Part shown: positions 53,421 to 60,616 of the stretch, one piece after another
Position numbering within the stretch: the stretch's first letter is position 1
Layout: every line of letters starts with the position of its first letter
Source: Kiloniellaceae bacterium
Lineage (GTDB): Bacteria; Pseudomonadota; Alphaproteobacteria; Kiloniellales; J153
NCBI GenBank assembly: GCA_021776175.1
Contig: JAJFGJ010000031.1
Location: forward strand, 1-60,616
DNA: 60,616 nucleotides
Direction: 5' to 3'
The notes under the pieces: model-generated
Told to the model about the DNA's origin: nothing
The model's input: the letters and a program-made list of their open reading frames with translations, nothing else
The model's database searches: none
Made by a program: the position numbers and the translations under genes

Positions 53421-54605
53421 GTGCCCATCGTCAATCGAATCGCCGAATTTCACGATGAAATGACGGCTTGGCGGCGTGACATTCACGCCCATCCCGAAAC
53501 CGCCTTTGAGGAAAAGCGTACTTCCGATATCGTCGCCGGCAAGCTCGCCGAATGGGGTATCGAGGTGCATCGGGGCTTGGCGACGACAGGCGTGGTTGGG
53601 GTCCTGGACGGCCGGGGGGAAGGCAACGGCCGGATCATCGGACTGCGCGCCGATCTGGACGCCCTGCACATCCATGAACTGAACGAATTCGATTACCGCT
53701 CGCGCAACGAAGGCAAGATGCACGCCTGCGGCCACGACGGGCACACGACCATGTTGCTGGGCGCGGCGAAGTACCTGGCGGAAACCCGCAACTTTTCCGG
53801 CCGGGTCTGTTTCATCTTCCAGCCCGCCGAGGAAAACGAGGGCGGCGCCGGGGTCATGATCGAGGACGGCTTGTTCGAGAAGTTCCCGGTCGACTCCGTT
53901 TACGGCCTGCATAACATGCCCGGATCGGCGGTCGGCAAGATCGGCATGCGCGCCGGGCCGGCCATGGCGTCCTTCGATATCTTCGAGATCACCGTGACCG
54001 GCAAGGGCAGTCACGCCGCCATGCCGCATCAAGGTCACGATCCGGTGGTGGCGGCCTCGCAAATCGTCACCGCCTTGCAAACCATCGCCAGCCGCCGGGT
54101 CGATCCCATGGAGTCCCTGGTGGTCAGCGTGACTCAGTTTCATGCCGGCGATACCTGGAACGTGATTCCAAATCAGGCCGTGTTGCGGGGCACGATGCGC
54201 TGCTTCAAGCCCGAGGTGCGCGATTATGTCGAGGCCGAGATCAAGCACATCGGCGATTCGATTTGCGGCGCCCATCGCGCGACCATGGAGTACCGCTACG
54301 AGCGGCGCTACCCGGCCCTGGTCAATAGCGAACGCGAGACCGAAGTTGCCGCCTCGATCGCAGCGCAAATCGTCGGCGAGGAAAACGTGCGCACCGACGA
54401 GCCGGCGTTCATGGGCTCGGAAGATTTCGCTTACATGCTGGAAAAAAAGCCGGGCTGTTATATCTGGCTCGGCAACGGCGCCGAAGGCGGCCCCGGCGGC
54501 TGTTCCTACCACAACCCGCTCTACGATTTTAACGACGATATCTCGGTTCTAGGCGCCAGCTATTGGGCCAAGCTGGTCGAGACCACCATGCCGCGCGCGG
54601 GTTAG
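53421..54605 (+). CDS. M20 family amidohydrolase (hippurate hydrolase-like)
   Basis: A 394-residue zinc aminoacylase/carboxypeptidase. The HACGHDGHTTMLLGAA motif (near 100) and FQPAEENEGGAG (near 135) hold metal ligands and the catalytic Glu; HNMPG and a C-terminal MGSEDFAYML complete the set. It cleaves N-acyl amino acids; the substrate is unclear. Start is GTG with GGGAGG upstream. Confidence 0.92.
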   Translation: MPIVNRIAEFHDEMTAWRRDIHAHPETAFEEKRTSDIVAGKLAEWGIEVHRGLATTGVVGVLDGRGEGNGRIIGLRADLDALHIHELNEFDYRSRNEGKMHACGHDGHTTMLLGAAKYLAETRNFSGRVCFIFQPAEENEGGAGVMIEDGLFEKFPVDSVYGLHNMPGSAVGKIGMRAGPAMASFDIFEITVTGKGSHAAMPHQGHDPVVAASQIVTALQTIASRRVDPMESLVVSVTQFHAGDTWNVIPNQAVLRGTMRCFKPEVRDYVEAEIKHIGDSICGAHRATMEYRYERRYPALVNSERETEVAASIAAQIVGEENVRTDEPAFMGSEDFAYMLEKKPGCYIWLGNGAEGGPGGCSYHNPLYDFNDDISVLGASYWAKLVETTMPRAG

Positions 54606-56509
54606 GCGGTTTCGCCGTCGGCTTCAACCGCCGCGAGGGCTTCGAGCCAGGCTTCCTCGGCCTTGGCGACGGCGGCTTTGGCCTCGCCGAATTCGACCTG
54701 CAACGCCATGAGTTTCGTGGTCGAGCCGTTGTAGACCTCCGGGTCGGCCAAGCGCGCCGCCAGCTTCGCTTTCTTGCGGTTGAGCTTTTCGACCTGGGAT
54801 TCTGCCGCGCGCGCGGCCTGGCGCAAGTGGGCCACGGCGGCCCGCGCCTTGGCATTGGCGCGGCGCTGGTCCTTGCGGCTGACCCGCGCCGGTTCATTGG
54901 CGCCGGTGTCTAGTTTCCCCGCGCGGTTGCGGTTGCGCTCGGCGCGCCGTTCCTCGCGCAGCTGTACCCGGTAATCGTCCATGTCGCCGTCGTAAGGTTT
55001 CACGCCGCCGCCCGAGACCAGCCACAGGCGGTCGGCCGTCAGCTCGATCACGTGCGGGTCATGGGTGACCAGGACGACGGCGCCCTCGAAATCGTTGATC
55101 GCCTGGATCAGGCTTTCGCGCGCGTCCATGTCGAGATGGTTGGTCGGCTCGTCGAGCAGCAGGAGCTGCGGATTGTCGCGGGTGATCAGCGCGAACAGCA
55201 GCCGCGCTTTCTCCCCGCCCGACAAGCGCCCGACCTTCAGCATGGCGTGGTCGGCGCCGAAACCGAAGCGGCCCAGGTGCGCGCGCACCTTGCTTGGCGG
55301 CGCGTCGGGCATGGTGCGCGACATGAGCGCGAAGGGCGTTTCCTCCAAGTCCAATTCATCGGTTTGATCCTGGGCGAAATACCCGACGGATAGTTTCGAG
55401 GACTTGGTCAGGCGTCCGGCCAGGGGCTTCAAACGCCCGGCCAACAAGCGGCTGAAGGTGGACTTGCCGTTGCCGTTGGCGCCCAGCAGCGCGACCCGGT
55501 CGTCCATGTCCAGGCGCAGGTTCAAATTATTCAGAACCGGCGTGCCGGGATCGTAGCCCGCGCTCGCGTCCTCCAGGGTCAGGATCGGCGGCGCGAGTTG
55601 GACCGGCTTGGGAAAGGTGAAGGCAACGGTGCGCTGTTCGATCATGGCCGTGACCGGCTCCATGCGTTCCAGCGCCTTGATGCGCGATTGCGCCTGGCGC
55701 GCCTTGGACGCCGAGTAGCGGAAACGGTCGACAAAGGTTTGAATGTGGCGCCGCTCGGCAAGCTGCTTGGTCCGCAAGGTGGCCTGGTGTTCCAGGCGCT
55801 CGGCGCGGGTGCGCTCGAAGCGGTCGTAGTTGCCGTTGTAGGCGACGATCTTATCGCCCTCCAGATGAAGGATGCGCCGGGCCACGCCGTTCAGAAGATC
55901 GCGGTCATGAGACACCACGATCAGGGTACCGGGATAGGTCTTGAGGTAGCCCTCCAGCCACAGGACCGCTTCCAGGTCCAAGTGATTGGTCGGTTCGTCG
56001 AGCAGCAGCAGGTCGGGCTCGGTGAACAGCAGAACGGCGAGGGCGACGCGCATGCGCCAGCCGCCGGAAAGCACGTCGCAGGAGCGCTGCTGCGCCGCCT
56101 CGTTGAATCCCAGGCCGGCCAGGATCCGGGCGGCGCGGGCGGGAGCGCTATCGGCGCCGATGGCGGCCAGGCGCTCGTGGACCTCGGCGATCCGGGCCGG
56201 GTCCGTGGTTTGCTCGGCCTCGGCCAGGAGCGCCGCGCGCTCGGTATCGGCGGCCAGCACCGTATCTATCAGGCTCGTGGGGCCGCTTGGGGCTTCCTGC
56301 GCTATGGTGCCGACGCGCAGGGTGCGGGGCAGGGAGATATCGCCGCCGTCGAGCGCGAGTTCCCCGGTGATCAGCTTCAACAGCGTGCTCTTGCCGCTGC
56401 CGTTACGCCCAATCAGGCCGGCGCGCTCGCCCTTGTGAACCGTCACCGTGGCCCGGTCGAAGATAACCCGGCCGCCGACGCGGTAGAGGATGTCGTTGAT
56501 CTGAAGCAT
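54602..56509 (-). CDS. ABC-F family ATPase (Uup/YheS-like)
   Basis: A 635-residue soluble protein with two ABC domains. Walker A motifs are GRNGSGKST and GANGNGKST; signatures are LSGGWRM and LSGGEKAR; both Walker B sites read LLLLDEPTNHLD. A charged linker and a C-terminal coiled coil (about 540-635) are typical. ABC-F proteins act on ribosomes in translation. An upstream extension of the frame belongs to another gene's shadow. It overlaps the stop of the M20 gene by four bases. Confidence 0.94.
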   Translation of the reverse strand: MLQINDILYRVGGRVIFDRATVTVHKGERAGLIGRNGSGKSTLLKLITGELALDGGDISLPRTLRVGTIAQEAPSGPTSLIDTVLAADTERAALLAEAEQTTDPARIAEVHERLAAIGADSAPARAARILAGLGFNEAAQQRSCDVLSGGWRMRVALAVLLFTEPDLLLLDEPTNHLDLEAVLWLEGYLKTYPGTLIVVSHDRDLLNGVARRILHLEGDKIVAYNGNYDRFERTRAERLEHQATLRTKQLAERRHIQTFVDRFRYSASKARQAQSRIKALERMEPVTAMIEQRTVAFTFPKPVQLAPPILTLEDASAGYDPGTPVLNNLNLRLDMDDRVALLGANGNGKSTFSRLLAGRLKPLAGRLTKSSKLSVGYFAQDQTDELDLEETPFALMSRTMPDAPPSKVRAHLGRFGFGADHAMLKVGRLSGGEKARLLFALITRDNPQLLLLDEPTNHLDMDARESLIQAINDFEGAVVLVTHDPHVIELTADRLWLVSGGGVKPYDGDMDDYRVQLREERRAERNRNRAGKLDTGANEPARVSRKDQRRANAKARAAVAHLRQAARAAESQVEKLNRKKAKLAARLADPEVYNGSTTKLMALQVEFGEAKAAVAKAEEAWLEALAAVEADGETA

Positions 56510-56577
56510 GGCGGGCCGGGTGATAGCACGGGCGGGGCGGGGGGAGAAAGGCGGGAAGGGCTTTGTCTTGAGAGGGC

Positions 56578-57069
56578 CTAGGAACCGGCGCTGTCGTCTT
56601 CGGGGACGATGTCCCAGATCCTCGCGTGGTCCTGGGCGCGCTCGGGCACGATGACGCGGAAACGCTCGACAATGCCGTCGTCGCCCAGGCCGCGCTCCAG
56701 GGCCAAAAGGGTATGCGGGCCGTGCTCGCACAGGGCGGCGGCATAGTTGGCCTCGGCTTCCGCCTGGGTCCTGGCGGCCGCCGGATCGGGGGCGCCCAGC
56801 ACCGAGACGAAGCCCGCCGCCAGACGCTCGACAACCTGCTCGAACTCGGCCTCGCCGATCTCGGCGATCTCGACCAGGCTGCTCCAACCGAAGCTCTCGA
56901 TGCCCAGCCATCCGGTCTGGAACGCCCTTTTGGTCTTGGTGTCCAGGGTTTCGGGGTCGCAGCCGGCGAAGGTCAGGCCACCCGGCACCGCCCATTCGCC
57001 GGGCCCGGCCGCGCGCGGGAAGACGTGGGTGTCAGAGGCGTCCAGACGGATGCAGCGTGGAAATTTCAT
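56578..57069 (-). CDS. DUF6505-like protein
   Basis: A 163-residue cytosolic protein: FPRCIRLDASDTHVF at the start, a central FQTGWLGIESFGWSSLVEI, and VERFRVIVPERAQDHARIWDIVPE at the end. It resembles the unnamed DUF6505 family of Rhodospirillales, function unknown. It lies between ABC-F and diguanylate cyclase genes on the same strand. Confidence 0.7.
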   Translation of the reverse strand: MKFPRCIRLDASDTHVFPRAAGPGEWAVPGGLTFAGCDPETLDTKTKRAFQTGWLGIESFGWSSLVEIAEIGEAEFEQVVERLAAGFVSVLGAPDPAAARTQAEAEANYAAALCEHGPHTLLALERGLGDDGIVERFRVIVPERAQDHARIWDIVPEDDSAGS

Positions 57070-57112
57070 GCCTGTACTATAGCCACGCGGGCGCGAAGCG
57101 CGAGGGGGCCGG

Positions 57113-57832
57113 TCAGCGGCCCTTGCGGAGCGGGTGCAGGGCGACCACGCGCGGGCTCTTGCGGCGATAGAGGGCGCGGTCGGCCAGGAACATCAGGGCG
57201 TCGGCCTCGCTGCCCCAGTGAAAGCCTTCGGAACCGAAACTCGCGGTCACCGGAATCAGGTGATCGCCCCAGCGCACGACCAGCGAATTCACCGCCTTGG
57301 CCAGGTGCGCCACGCGGCGGTTCGCCTGGCCGCGCGAGCCGTGAGTCATCAGAACCGCGAATTCGTCGCCGCCAAGGCGCGCGACATAGTCGCTGCGGCG
57401 GGTCTGGCCGTGCAGGAGATCGGCCACGGCACAGATCACGGCATCGCCCGCAGGGTGCCCGTAGCTATCGTTGATGGCCTTGAAGCGGTCCAGATCGCAC
57501 AGCAGCAGGACCCCGGTTTCGCGATTGCGCCGGGCCCGCGCCAGCGCCCGGTCGAGTTCCCGGTGAAACCCCCGCCGGTTGAGCAGGCCGGTCAATTCGT
57601 CGGTAATCGAAAGGCTTTCCAGATGACGGATACGGGCGCGCTGGACGGCCAGGGTCTGCTCGGTGCGCGCCGCCGTCTCCAGGACCGTCTCCAGGAGCGC
57701 CTGGGCGTCCTTTTCAAGCCCATGATCTCCTTGCGCCACCCGGCGGCGCAGGCGGTCCGCGGCGGCGCATAGCTGCGGCAGCTGGCCGTCGTCAAGCCGG
57801 GCCAATTCCGATTCGATCTGTCTCAAGGTCAC
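57113..57832 (-). CDS. Diguanylate cyclase (GGDEF)
   Basis: A cytosolic GGDEF protein, 239 residues from GTG 57832. It has a short N-terminal helical region (about 1-75) and a full GGDEF domain with active-site GGDEF in ARLGGDEFAVL. The inhibitory I-site RRSD lies five residues before it, so it should make c-di-GMP with product inhibition. The frame extends to 58039, but the extra part is Arg/Pro-rich and overlaps the dehydrogenase stop; GGAG sits upstream of 57832. The start is uncertain. Confidence 0.87.
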   Translation of the reverse strand: MTLRQIESELARLDDGQLPQLCAAADRLRRRVAQGDHGLEKDAQALLETVLETAARTEQTLAVQRARIRHLESLSITDELTGLLNRRGFHRELDRALARARRNRETGVLLLCDLDRFKAINDSYGHPAGDAVICAVADLLHGQTRRSDYVARLGGDEFAVLMTHGSRGQANRRVAHLAKAVNSLVVRWGDHLIPVTASFGSEGFHWGSEADALMFLADRALYRRKSPRVVALHPLRKGR

Positions 57833-57978
57833 GGGCTCGCGGACTCCGGTCGTTTCATCGCTGGGTCGCCACACCCTGAAATAACGCAAGGTCCATGCCA
57901 GGCGAAAGGCGTCGAAACCCAAGGAAACCGGGGTCCTGAAGGTAGGGCCGGGTCGGCAAATATTGCCGGGCGGCACGT

Positions 57979-58944
57979 TCAGACCACGCGGTCGGGCGGT
58001 TCCTGGCCGGCGAAAACGGCGTCGAGATTGTCGCAGCACTTGAAACCCATGGCGTTGCGGGTCTCCAAGGTCGCGCTGCCCAGGTGCGGCAGGATGAAAA
58101 CATTGTCGAGGCTTCGATATCCGCCATGAATCCGGGGCTCGCCCTCGAAGACATCCAGCCCGGCGGCGGCCAGCTTGCCCGATTTCAGGGCCTCCTGCAG
58201 GGCCTCGTCGTCGACCAGGGCGCCACGGGCGGTATTCACGACAATGGCGCCGTCCGGCAGCAGGGCGATCCGCGCGCGGTTCAGGAAGTGCTCGGTCTCG
58301 GGCGTCGCCGGGGCGTTGAGGGCGAGAAACTGGCTGACCTTGAGCAGGCTGTCCGGGGTCTCGTGATAGATCGCGCCTTGTTCCAATTGGGCCGGGAGGC
58401 GGCTTCGGTTGTGGTAGTGGATTTCCATGTCGAAGCCGCGCGCGCGCCGGGCCACGGCGCGGCCGATTCGGCCCATGCCCAGAATGCCCAGGCGCTTTGC
58501 CCCAAGATGCACGCCCAAAAGCTGGGTCGGGGCCCAGCCGTCCCAGGCGTCCTGGCGCAACATGCGCTCGCCCTCATAGGCGCGCCGGGCGGCGGCGAGC
58601 AGAAGCAGGAAGGTGATATCGGCGGTCGAATCGGTCAGCACGTCGGGGGTGTTGGTGACGATCAAGCCGCGCGCCTTGGCCGCCTCCAGGTCGATGTGTT
58701 CCAGTCCCACGGAAAACGTCGCCAAGGCGCGCACGCTTTCGGGCAGGCGGGAGAGGACCTGGGCCGGAAATTTCTCGGTCGAGCAGCACAGGATCGCATC
58801 GCACCCCTGTGCCTTGGAGATAACCTGGTCCGGGCCGAATTGGGTGTCCGCTTCGTTCATGCGGGCGTCGTAGGACGCGGCGGCGCGCGCCATGACCGCT
58901 TCGGGTAATTTTCGCGTGACCAGAACGACAGGCTTGGTGGCCAT
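57979..58944 (-). CDS. D-2-hydroxyacid dehydrogenase (glyoxylate reductase-like)
   Basis: A 321-residue NAD(P)-dependent enzyme. The cofactor loop is GILGMGRIGRAVARR near 153; catalytic Arg (NTARGALVD), Glu (DVFEGEP) and His (LPHLGSAT) are present. It probably reduces glyoxylate, hydroxypyruvate or a related acid. Start ATG; the diguanylate cyclase frame overlaps or adjoins its end. Confidence 0.92.
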   Translation of the reverse strand: MATKPVVLVTRKLPEAVMARAAASYDARMNEADTQFGPDQVISKAQGCDAILCCSTEKFPAQVLSRLPESVRALATFSVGLEHIDLEAAKARGLIVTNTPDVLTDSTADITFLLLLAAARRAYEGERMLRQDAWDGWAPTQLLGVHLGAKRLGILGMGRIGRAVARRARGFDMEIHYHNRSRLPAQLEQGAIYHETPDSLLKVSQFLALNAPATPETEHFLNRARIALLPDGAIVVNTARGALVDDEALQEALKSGKLAAAGLDVFEGEPRIHGGYRSLDNVFILPHLGSATLETRNAMGFKCCDNLDAVFAGQEPPDRVV

Positions 58945-59033
58945 CGGATCTCCTTGAAATGTGCTGGAAGGATTATTGAATATGAATCAGCAGGATATTC
59001 GATCTACTTGATCTAATATCTTGGCATCGGGTA

Positions 59034-59636
59034 TCAGGCATCGGGCCTTGTCGAGGCCATGGAAGGGCGCTGGGAGAAGGCATCGAACCAGGCCGCGATT
59101 TTAGGGTGCCGCGCGCGCCAGTCGATTTCCGGCAGGCGGAATTCCAGATACCCAAGCGCGCAAGCATAGGTGATGTGCCCCAGGCTGGGTTGCTGGGCCA
59201 GCGAATCGATCTCGCCATCCATGACCGCGAGAGCGCGGTCGATGGCCGCCCTCCAGCGCTGGTTCCAATCCGGCGATTGCTGTGCCTCCGGGCGGCGGCT
59301 TTCGACCACCGTGTTGAAGGCCGCGTCCATTATGCCGTCGCCCAGGGCCTGTTGCCGCAAGACCGTCCAGCGCCCCGCGCCCTCGGCCGGGATCAGGCGG
59401 TTGGCGGGGTCCAGGCTGTCGAGGTATTCGACGATAACCGGGGAGTCGTAAAGCGCGGTCCCGTCGTCGAGCGCCAGGCACGGGATCTTGTTGAGCGGAT
59501 TGACCGCCTTCAGCTCCGGCACGTCGTCGAAGGGACTGCAAGTCTGCCCCTCGATCCGGCCCTCGAGTCCTTTTTCGGCGATGACGACACGAACTTTCCG
59601 GGCATAGGGAGAGGTGTTGGCGTGGAATAGGCGCAT
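59034..59636 (-). CDS. Glutathione S-transferase family protein
   Basis: A 200-residue GST with SPYARKVRVVIAEKGL at the N-terminus (Ser as candidate catalytic residue), NPLNKIPCLALDDG with the cis-Pro and DSPVIVEYLDSL. A helical C-terminal domain follows. It lies behind the IS element and has its own upstream region. Confidence 0.9.
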   Translation of the reverse strand: MRLFHANTSPYARKVRVVIAEKGLEGRIEGQTCSPFDDVPELKAVNPLNKIPCLALDDGTALYDSPVIVEYLDSLDPANRLIPAEGAGRWTVLRQQALGDGIMDAAFNTVVESRRPEAQQSPDWNQRWRAAIDRALAVMDGEIDSLAQQPSLGHITYACALGYLEFRLPEIDWRARHPKIAAWFDAFSQRPSMASTRPDA

Positions 59637-59774
59637 GGAAGAGATCCTTTATTCAATAATGCTGGGGGACTCGTGGCGGGCCGTGGCGATTGCCGCTATT
59701 TTGCCCGCCGCCCTTGGCTCCCATCAAGGGATAACCGCCTCGCGTGTTGTCTGCCTAAGTGTCAACAGACCCTA

Positions 59775-60613
59775 GGTCACATACCCATAAAGGGGATTCC
59801 ATTTCGGCGCGCGATGTGATTCAAGCTTCCTTGAAGGGAGATTATCATGGCGCGTTTCGATTTGACGGATTTCGAGTGGTCTGTGATCCAGCCATTATTG
59901 CCGAACAAGCCGCGCGGGGTGGCGCGCGTGGACGACCGGCGAGTTCTGAACGGGATTTTCTGGCGCTTGCGGACGGGGGCGCCCTGGGCGGATATCCCGG
60001 CGCGCTACGGCCCTTATACGACCTGCGTGAACCGCTTCAACCGCTGGCGCCGCGCGGGTGTGTGGGATTATCTATTGGAAGCGGTATCAAAGGCTTACGA
60101 TGGCGATATCCAGATGATCGACTCGTCGTCGATCCGGGTTCATCAGCACGCCGCGAACGGTAAAAAAAACAAACCCGATCCCGTTGCATGGGCCGCTCGC
60201 GGGGCGGGTTAACGACCAAGATTCATGCCCTCGTCGATGCCATGGGCTTGCCCATTGCCCTGAAGCTCACCGAAGGCCAAGCCCACGACGGCCGGAGCGC
60301 GGTGGATATGTTCGAGACGCTGCGGGCGGGAAATATCCTCCTGGCGGATCGGGCCTATGATTCCAACGCTCTTCGCGAATGGCTCGATGAACGTGGAGCC
60401 TGGGGGAATATCCGCGCCATGCCCCACCGTATCGACCCGCCGGCCTTCAGCCGATGGCTGTACAGAAAGCGCAACGCCGTCGAGAGGTTCTTCAATAAAC
60501 TCAAACATTTCCGCGCCGTCGCCACACGCTACGACAAACGAGACGACAACTATCTCGCTTCCGTTAAACTTGCTTCACTGCGAATATGGATTCGATTTAA
60601 TGAGTCGGTGACC
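59775..60613 (+). mobile_element. IS5-family (IS427-like) insertion sequence
   Basis: A unit of about 839 bp. The 26-bp ends (GGTCAC-ATACCCATAAA... and the complement of 60588-60613) match at about 18 positions with the outer GGTCAC identical. TA flanks both ends (59773-59774 and 60614-60615), consistent with a 2-bp target duplication. It contains orfA and orfB of a DDE transposase that needs a -1 frameshift. The window ends 1 base after the right TA. Confidence 0.88.
59847..60212 (+). CDS. IS transposase, OrfA (N-terminal part)
   Basis: A 121-residue product: helical DNA-binding region with DLTDFEWSVIQPLLP (DUF4096-type IS5 start) and GIFWRLRTGAPWADIPARYGP, then the first catalytic Asp in MIDSSSIRVHQHA. 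AAGGGAG precedes the ATG. An A8 run at 60162-60169 allows ribosome slippage into the -1 frame to continue as OrfB. Confidence 0.9.
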   Translation: MARFDLTDFEWSVIQPLLPNKPRGVARVDDRRVLNGIFWRLRTGAPWADIPARYGPYTTCVNRFNRWRRAGVWDYLLEAVSKAYDGDIQMIDSSSIRVHQHAANGKKNKPDPVAWAARGAG

Positions 60614-60616
60614 TAA
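60188..60616 (+). CDS. IS transposase, OrfB (catalytic part, -1 frame)
   Basis: The catalytic continuation, 142 residues from the first ATG in this frame, but normally made by frameshift. It begins GRSRGGLTTKIHALVD, contains the second Asp in LLADRAYDS and the C-terminal YRKRNAVERFFNKLK with the catalytic Glu. The stop TAA is formed from the TA target duplication and the next base, outside the IS itself. Confidence 0.9.
   Translation: MGRSRGGLTTKIHALVDAMGLPIALKLTEGQAHDGRSAVDMFETLRAGNILLADRAYDSNALREWLDERGAWGNIRAMPHRIDPPAFSRWLYRKRNAVERFFNKLKHFRAVATRYDKRDDNYLASVKLASLRIWIRFNESVT

Noticed and set aside
53346..54512. 388-codon minus-strand frame opposite the M20 hydrolase
   Set aside because: GC-driven antisense frame; the plus strand encodes a complete M20 enzyme with all metal motifs.
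56509..56995. N-terminal extension of the ABC-F frame
   Set aside because: It runs through the DUF6505-like gene in another frame and is Arg/Gly-rich; the ABC domain starts normally at 56509.

Overview
The window looks like chromosomal DNA of a fairly GC-rich alphaproteobacterium, probably Rhodospirillales-like. It opens with the 3' end of 23S rRNA, then 5S rRNA and tRNA-fMet, which is the usual alphaproteobacterial order. It also carries the C4-type 5-aminolevulinate synthase hemA and several families common in that class (DnaJ/CbpM pair, enoyl-ACP reductase FabI, a DUF6505-like protein). No 16S rRNA is present, so the assignment rests on synteny and gene content. Region 1 (1-850) is the end of the rRNA operon. 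Region 2 (about 850-24,400) is visibly lower in GC and patchily organised. It holds a Sel1/cytochrome c lipoprotein, a hydroxypyruvate isomerase, two small secreted proteins, an orphan amino-acid-binding protein, a BCCT transporter with an overlapping 38-residue membrane protein, and gltS. It continues with a Cache-HAMP adenylate cyclase next to a DUF4105 protein, and a same-strand run of RND adaptor, RND pump, K+-channel-like protein and EF-hand protein. Several envelope lipoproteins follow. The region contains gene debris: a 97/99-identical fragment of gltS, a decayed second copy of a glycine-zipper gene, and tRNA-like 3' fragments near its right edge. A CGCAACCAA-plus-terminator arrangement at both edges suggests, without proving, an old insertion at tRNA-fMet; no integrase is visible. 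Region 3 (24.4-30.7 kb) is GC-rich backbone: sppA, an RlmD/TrmA-type RNA methyltransferase, and an electrophile-response operon (TetR repressor, DOPA-dioxygenase-like protein, NemA-type reductase, AhpD-like protein) with two matching operators. Region 4 (30.8-36.8 kb) is a second lower-GC block bounded by copies of a dispersed repeat. It holds an NmrA-like/TetR divergent pair with three repeated operators, a sulfotransferase, and a GST plus haloalkane dehalogenase (with an export signal) divergent from a LysR regulator. Region 5 (36.8-59.7 kb) is backbone: quinone oxidoreductase, aroC, fabI, BrkB/YihY, cbpA-cbpM, pdxH, a cation efflux transporter, two tandem universal stress proteins, Prx6-type peroxiredoxin, hemA, an omega-transaminase, an M20 hydrolase, an ABC-F ATPase, a diguanylate cyclase, a 2-hydroxyacid dehydrogenase and a GST. 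Both stress-protein genes and hemA have FNR/FixK-type palindromes at similar distances from their start codons, suggesting a shared low-oxygen control. Region 6 (59.77-60.616 kb) is an IS5-family (IS427-like) insertion sequence whose transposase needs a -1 frameshift. I found no CRISPR array, phage or recognisable defence system. The least familiar features are the RND/K+-channel/EF-hand cluster, the BCCT transporter with its small partner, and the Sel1-cytochrome c lipoprotein.
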